Of a stretch of 64,000 nucleotides of DNA, positions 61,345 through 64,000 are shown in pieces (within the stretch, counting starts at the first letter, position 1; each line of letters opens with the position of its first letter). Origin of the DNA: Halomonas halmophila. Lineage in GTDB: Bacteria > Pseudomonadota > Gammaproteobacteria > Pseudomonadales > Halomonadaceae. The stretch lies in contig NZ_BJOC01000021.1 of NCBI RefSeq assembly GCF_006540005.1, positions 62,001 through 126,000 on the forward strand, written 5' to 3'. Below the pieces are notes generated by a model. It saw nothing but the letters and a program-made list of their open reading frames with translations. It made no database searches and had not been told where the DNA came from. The position numbers and the translations under genes were made by a program.

Positions 61345-61475
61345 GATGAGCGCCGGGGGAGGATGAGCTGTTCCGTCGACAAGCTTTCGCGAGGGCGCTG
61401 TGAACCCATCCCTGGGCGCTACCTTTGCCATCCATGGCAAAGGACCCTCGCTTCAGCTTGTCCCCGGCGCTCATC
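61345..61475. repeat. Intergenic inverted-repeat element between uppP and apbE
   Basis: Nested inverted repeats over about 130 bp. The outer arms GATGAGCGCCGGGGGA (61345-61360) and TCCCCGGCGCTCATC (61461-61475) are complementary. Inner arms GACAAGCTTTCGCGAGGG (61378-61395) and CCCTCGCTTCAGCTTGTC (61445-61462) are nearly so. A perfect 10-bp hairpin CCTTTGCCAT-CC-ATGGCAAAGG sits at 61422-61443. The whole can fold as one branched structure. Similar sequences are, from memory, dispersed in several gammaproteobacterial genomes. Confidence 0.75.
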
Positions 61476-61506
61476 CTGTTGGTTGGGTTCCTTCTGGAGT
61501 TTTGTC

Positions 61507-62613
61507 ATGCCACTTTTGAATTACCGCCATGCGTTCCTGTTACTGCTGCTGGTTTTCGTGCTGGCCGGTTGTTCCGAGCGCAAGCTGGAAACCCCGGTGA
61601 CCCTCAAGGGCGATATCTTCGGCACCTTCTATCAGGTCACCCTCGCCGATCCGATCACCGCCGAGCGTCGCGATACCCTGAAAAACGGCATCCTCGACGA
61701 GCTGGAAGCGGTCGATGCCTCCATGTCCACCTACCGCGATGACGCCGAGCTGGTCGCCTTTAACCAGGCACCGGTCGGTGAGTGGCAGACGCTTTCCGCG
61801 CCGTTGATTCATGTACTGAAGGTCGCTCGTTCAGTGAGCGAGGCCAGCCATGGCGCCTTCGATATCACCGTGGGCGGGCTGGTCAACCTGTGGAGCTTCG
61901 GCCCCGAAGCGCGTCCCGAAGAGGTGCCCAGTGACGCCCTGATCGAGCAGCGCCTGTCCGAGGTCGGCATGCAGACCCTGGAGCTGGATGTCGACGACAA
62001 CCGCGCCAGGCGGCTCAAGGACGTCTTCGTCGACCTCTCCGGGGTGGCCAAGGGCTATGCCACCGACCAGGTTGCCGACTATCTGGATGAGCAGGGCATC
62101 GACAACTATCTGGTCAACCTGGGCGGCGAGGTCAAGGTGGATGGCCATCGTGATGGCAAGGAAGAGCCCTGGCGCATCGGTGTCGAGGTACCCCGGGATG
62201 GCCAGCCCCGGGCCGAACATGTGCTGCCGCTCGAAAATACGTCAGTGGCCACCTCGGGCGATTATCGTAATTATTTCGAAGCCGATGGGCGACGTTATTC
62301 GCATACCATCGACCCGCGCACCGGCCGCCCCATTCGCCATCAGTTGGCGTCGGTGACGGTTGTTCATCCTTCCAATGCCCGAGCCGATGCCTGGGCCACC
62401 GCCATGACGGTGCTGGGCGAGCGTGAAGGCATGCGGCTTGCCCAGCGCCACGACCTGGCCGTGCTGATGTTGGTACGCCAGGGCGAGGGCTGGCAGAGTC
62501 TGGCGAGTCCCGCCTTCGTGGCACGATTCGGTCAGGACAGGGTCAAGAGAATGGGGATCGAAGTCGTGAACGCGGTTGATCGACTCCCTTCAGGAAAAGA
62601 TGAAGCGCCTTGA
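61507..62613 (+). CDS. apbE: FAD:protein FMN transferase (ApbE lipoprotein)
   Basis: Attaches FMN to threonine in periplasmic domains, such as NqrB/NqrC and RnfG/RnfD. 368 residues from the ATG at 61507 (GGAG upstream). Lipobox VLAGC with lipidated Cys22; GTFYQVTLAD, MSTYRDDAELVAFN, VDLSGVAKGYATDQVADYL, NLGGEVKVDG and YSHTIDPRTGRPI follow the ApbE pattern, including the Mg2+ site. The upstream frame extension runs through the inverted-repeat element and is rejected. Its flavoprotein target is not in this window. Confidence 0.94.
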   Translation: MPLLNYRHAFLLLLLVFVLAGCSERKLETPVTLKGDIFGTFYQVTLADPITAERRDTLKNGILDELEAVDASMSTYRDDAELVAFNQAPVGEWQTLSAPLIHVLKVARSVSEASHGAFDITVGGLVNLWSFGPEARPEEVPSDALIEQRLSEVGMQTLELDVDDNRARRLKDVFVDLSGVAKGYATDQVADYLDEQGIDNYLVNLGGEVKVDGHRDGKEEPWRIGVEVPRDGQPRAEHVLPLENTSVATSGDYRNYFEADGRRYSHTIDPRTGRPIRHQLASVTVVHPSNARADAWATAMTVLGEREGMRLAQRHDLAVLMLVRQGEGWQSLASPAFVARFGQDRVKRMGIEVVNAVDRLPSGKDEAP

Positions 62614-62688
62614 AGAATGGATCACAATGGGTTCTAACCCCATCTGCCAACCACAACCCGTAATCAGAGACACAATGAAGGAGTCGGG

Positions 62689-64000
62689 ATGACCCTGGAT
62701 GTCGTGATACTCGCAGCCGGCAAGGGAACGCGCATGCGTTCGGCATTGCCCAAGGTACTTCACCCGCTGGCCGGCAAGCCGATGGTGCGCCACATACTCG
62801 ACACGGCGGCGGGACTCGATGCCGAGCGCACTCATGTGGTCGTCGGGCATGGCGCCGATACGCTGCGCGAGGCGCTGGCCGACTATGCGGTCAATTTCGC
62901 CCTGCAAGCCGAGCAGAAGGGCACCGGCCATGCGGTGGCCCAGTCGCTGGATCAACTCGGTGACGGCAAGGTACTGGTGCTGTACGGCGATGTGCCGCTG
63001 ATTCGTCGCGACACCCTGCGAGCACTGCTGGCTCCCGTCGATGAACAGCATATGGCGTTGTTGACGGTCACCCTGGAAGATCCTGCCGGTTATGGTCGCA
63101 TCATCCGTGATGAGGCCGGCGATGCGGTGGCCATCGTCGAGCAGAAGGATGCCGGCGAGGCCCAGCGGGCGGTGCGCGAGTGCAATACCGGTATCATGGC
63201 CATGACGGCGCAACAGCTGCGCCGCTGGTTGCCCCGTCTGTCGGCCGAGAATGCCCAGGGCGAATATTACCTGACCGATGTCATCGCCATGGCGGCCGCG
63301 GATGGTGTCACGGTTGCCACCGCCCAGCCCACGCGCCCGGTCGAGGTCGAAGGCGTCAATGACCGTCGCCAGATGGCACGGCTCGAGCGCACCCTGCAAG
63401 CCGATATCGCCGATGACCTGATGGCGCAAGGTGTGGCCCTGCGTGACCCCGCACGCCTGGATGTGCGCGGCCAACTGCAATGTGGGCATGACGTGGAAAT
63501 CGACGTGAGTTGTATCTTCGAGGGTCATGTCGAACTGGGCGAGGGCGTCAAGGTCGGCCCGCACTGTGTGATTCGTGACAGCCACATCGGCGCCGAAACG
63601 GTCATCGAGGCCCACAGTGTCATCGAGGGTGCCGTGGTGGCCGGCCACAATCAGTTGGGGCCCTTCGCCCGACTGCGACCGGGCACGCGTCTGGCGGTAG
63701 GCGCCAGGGTCGGCAACTTCGTCGAGACCAAGAATGTCGAGGTGGGTGAGGGCTCCAAGATCAACCACCTGAGCTACGTCGGTGATGCGCGTCTTGGCCA
63801 GGGGGTGAATGTCGGCGCCGGCACCATCACCTGCAACTATGATGGCGCCAACAAACACCATACCGAGATCGGCGATGATGCCTTCATCGGCTCCAATACG
63901 GCACTGGTGGCCCCGGTTTCCATTGGCAAGGGAGCGACCGTGGGCGCTGGCTCGACCATCAATCGGGATGTGGCGGAGAATACCCTGGCGGTCGAACGTT
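62689..64000 (+). CDS. glmU: Bifunctional UDP-N-acetylglucosamine pyrophosphorylase / glucosamine-1-phosphate N-acetyltransferase (partial)
   Basis: Starts at an ATG with AAGGAG upstream and runs off the right edge; 437 codons are visible of about 455 expected. The N-terminal uridylyltransferase domain has LDVVILAAGKGTRMRSALPK, LVLYGDVPLI and NTGIMAM. The C-terminal left-handed beta helix (from about 250) has PFARLRPGTRL, NFVETKNVEVGEGSKINHLS and NVGAGTITCNYDGANKH, the acetyltransferase site. Makes UDP-GlcNAc for peptidoglycan and LPS. In many bacteria glmU follows the atp operon directly; here mgtE, uppP and apbE intervene. Confidence 0.97.
   Translation, partial: MTLDVVILAAGKGTRMRSALPKVLHPLAGKPMVRHILDTAAGLDAERTHVVVGHGADTLREALADYAVNFALQAEQKGTGHAVAQSLDQLGDGKVLVLYGDVPLIRRDTLRALLAPVDEQHMALLTVTLEDPAGYGRIIRDEAGDAVAIVEQKDAGEAQRAVRECNTGIMAMTAQQLRRWLPRLSAENAQGEYYLTDVIAMAAADGVTVATAQPTRPVEVEGVNDRRQMARLERTLQADIADDLMAQGVALRDPARLDVRGQLQCGHDVEIDVSCIFEGHVELGEGVKVGPHCVIRDSHIGAETVIEAHSVIEGAVVAGHNQLGPFARLRPGTRLAVGARVGNFVETKNVEVGEGSKINHLSYVGDARLGQGVNVGAGTITCNYDGANKHHTEIGDDAFIGSNTALVAPVSIGKGATVGAGSTINRDVAENTLAVER

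Noticed and set aside
61292..61474. 60-codon leftward frame across the inverted-repeat element
   Set aside because: It starts within the repeat and has no ribosome site; the sequence is better explained as structured repeat DNA.

Overview
The window looks like a chromosome-origin segment from a GC-rich, halophile-type gammaproteobacterium, most likely of the family Halomonadaceae. This taxonomic call is inference from protein resemblance, high GC and gene order. The order glyQ-glyS-gmhB-gyrB-recF-dnaN-dnaA | rpmH-rnpA-yidC-mnmE ... mnmG-rsmG-parA-parB-atpIBEFHAGDC is the classical Pseudomonas/Halomonas origin layout. No rRNA, tRNA, CRISPR array, prophage or intact insertion sequence was recognised.

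Region 1 (1-3.1 kb) holds the 3' end of the 5-formyltetrahydrofolate cyclo-ligase gene, a 31-residue membrane protein, ilvA and rpiA. Region 2 (3.1-16.5 kb) is a lipopolysaccharide core locus: waaA-hldE-opsX leftward, kdkA plus five glycosyltransferases and a short OpgB-like phosphoglycerol transferase rightward, then waaF-hldD leftward. A Kdo kinase beside an OpsX-type heptosyltransferase points to a Haemophilus/Vibrio-like inner core with one phosphorylated Kdo. glyQS and gmhB follow; gmhB completes the ADP-heptose set (hldE, gmhB, hldD).

Region 3 (19.6-33 kb) is the origin core. Eight parS-like sites lie between 19.6 and 24.3 kb, two of them inside recF. gyrB, recF, dnaN and dnaA run leftward and rpmH, rnpA, yidC and mnmE run rightward from a DnaA-box-rich, AT-rich gap (27666-28180). 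A 143-bp element with terminal inverted repeats sits between dnaA and dnaN, and a second copy in opposite orientation lies at 33.8 kb.

Region 4 (32-46.8 kb) separates mnmE from mnmG, which are neighbours in Pseudomonas. It carries rlmJ, an OmpA-like lipoprotein, hemW-rdgB, a CsgD-like regulator, an ATP-binding protein with a decayed kinase-like half, hemL, thiD, hemJ, a ClC channel, argC, erpA (with an IscR-type site) and an amino-acid ABC transporter. Region 5 (46.8-64 kb) opens with a second DnaA-box cluster and AT-rich stretch upstream of mnmG, then rsmG, parAB, the complete ATP synthase operon with its promoter and terminator, mgtE, uppP, a long inverted-repeat element, apbE and the start of glmU (cut by the window edge).

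Functionally, DnaA, DnaN, RecF and GyrB serve replication initiation and repair. ParA and ParB act on the parS cluster about 26-32 kb away. MnmE and MnmG form one tRNA-modification enzyme, and YidC inserts membrane proteins such as AtpE.
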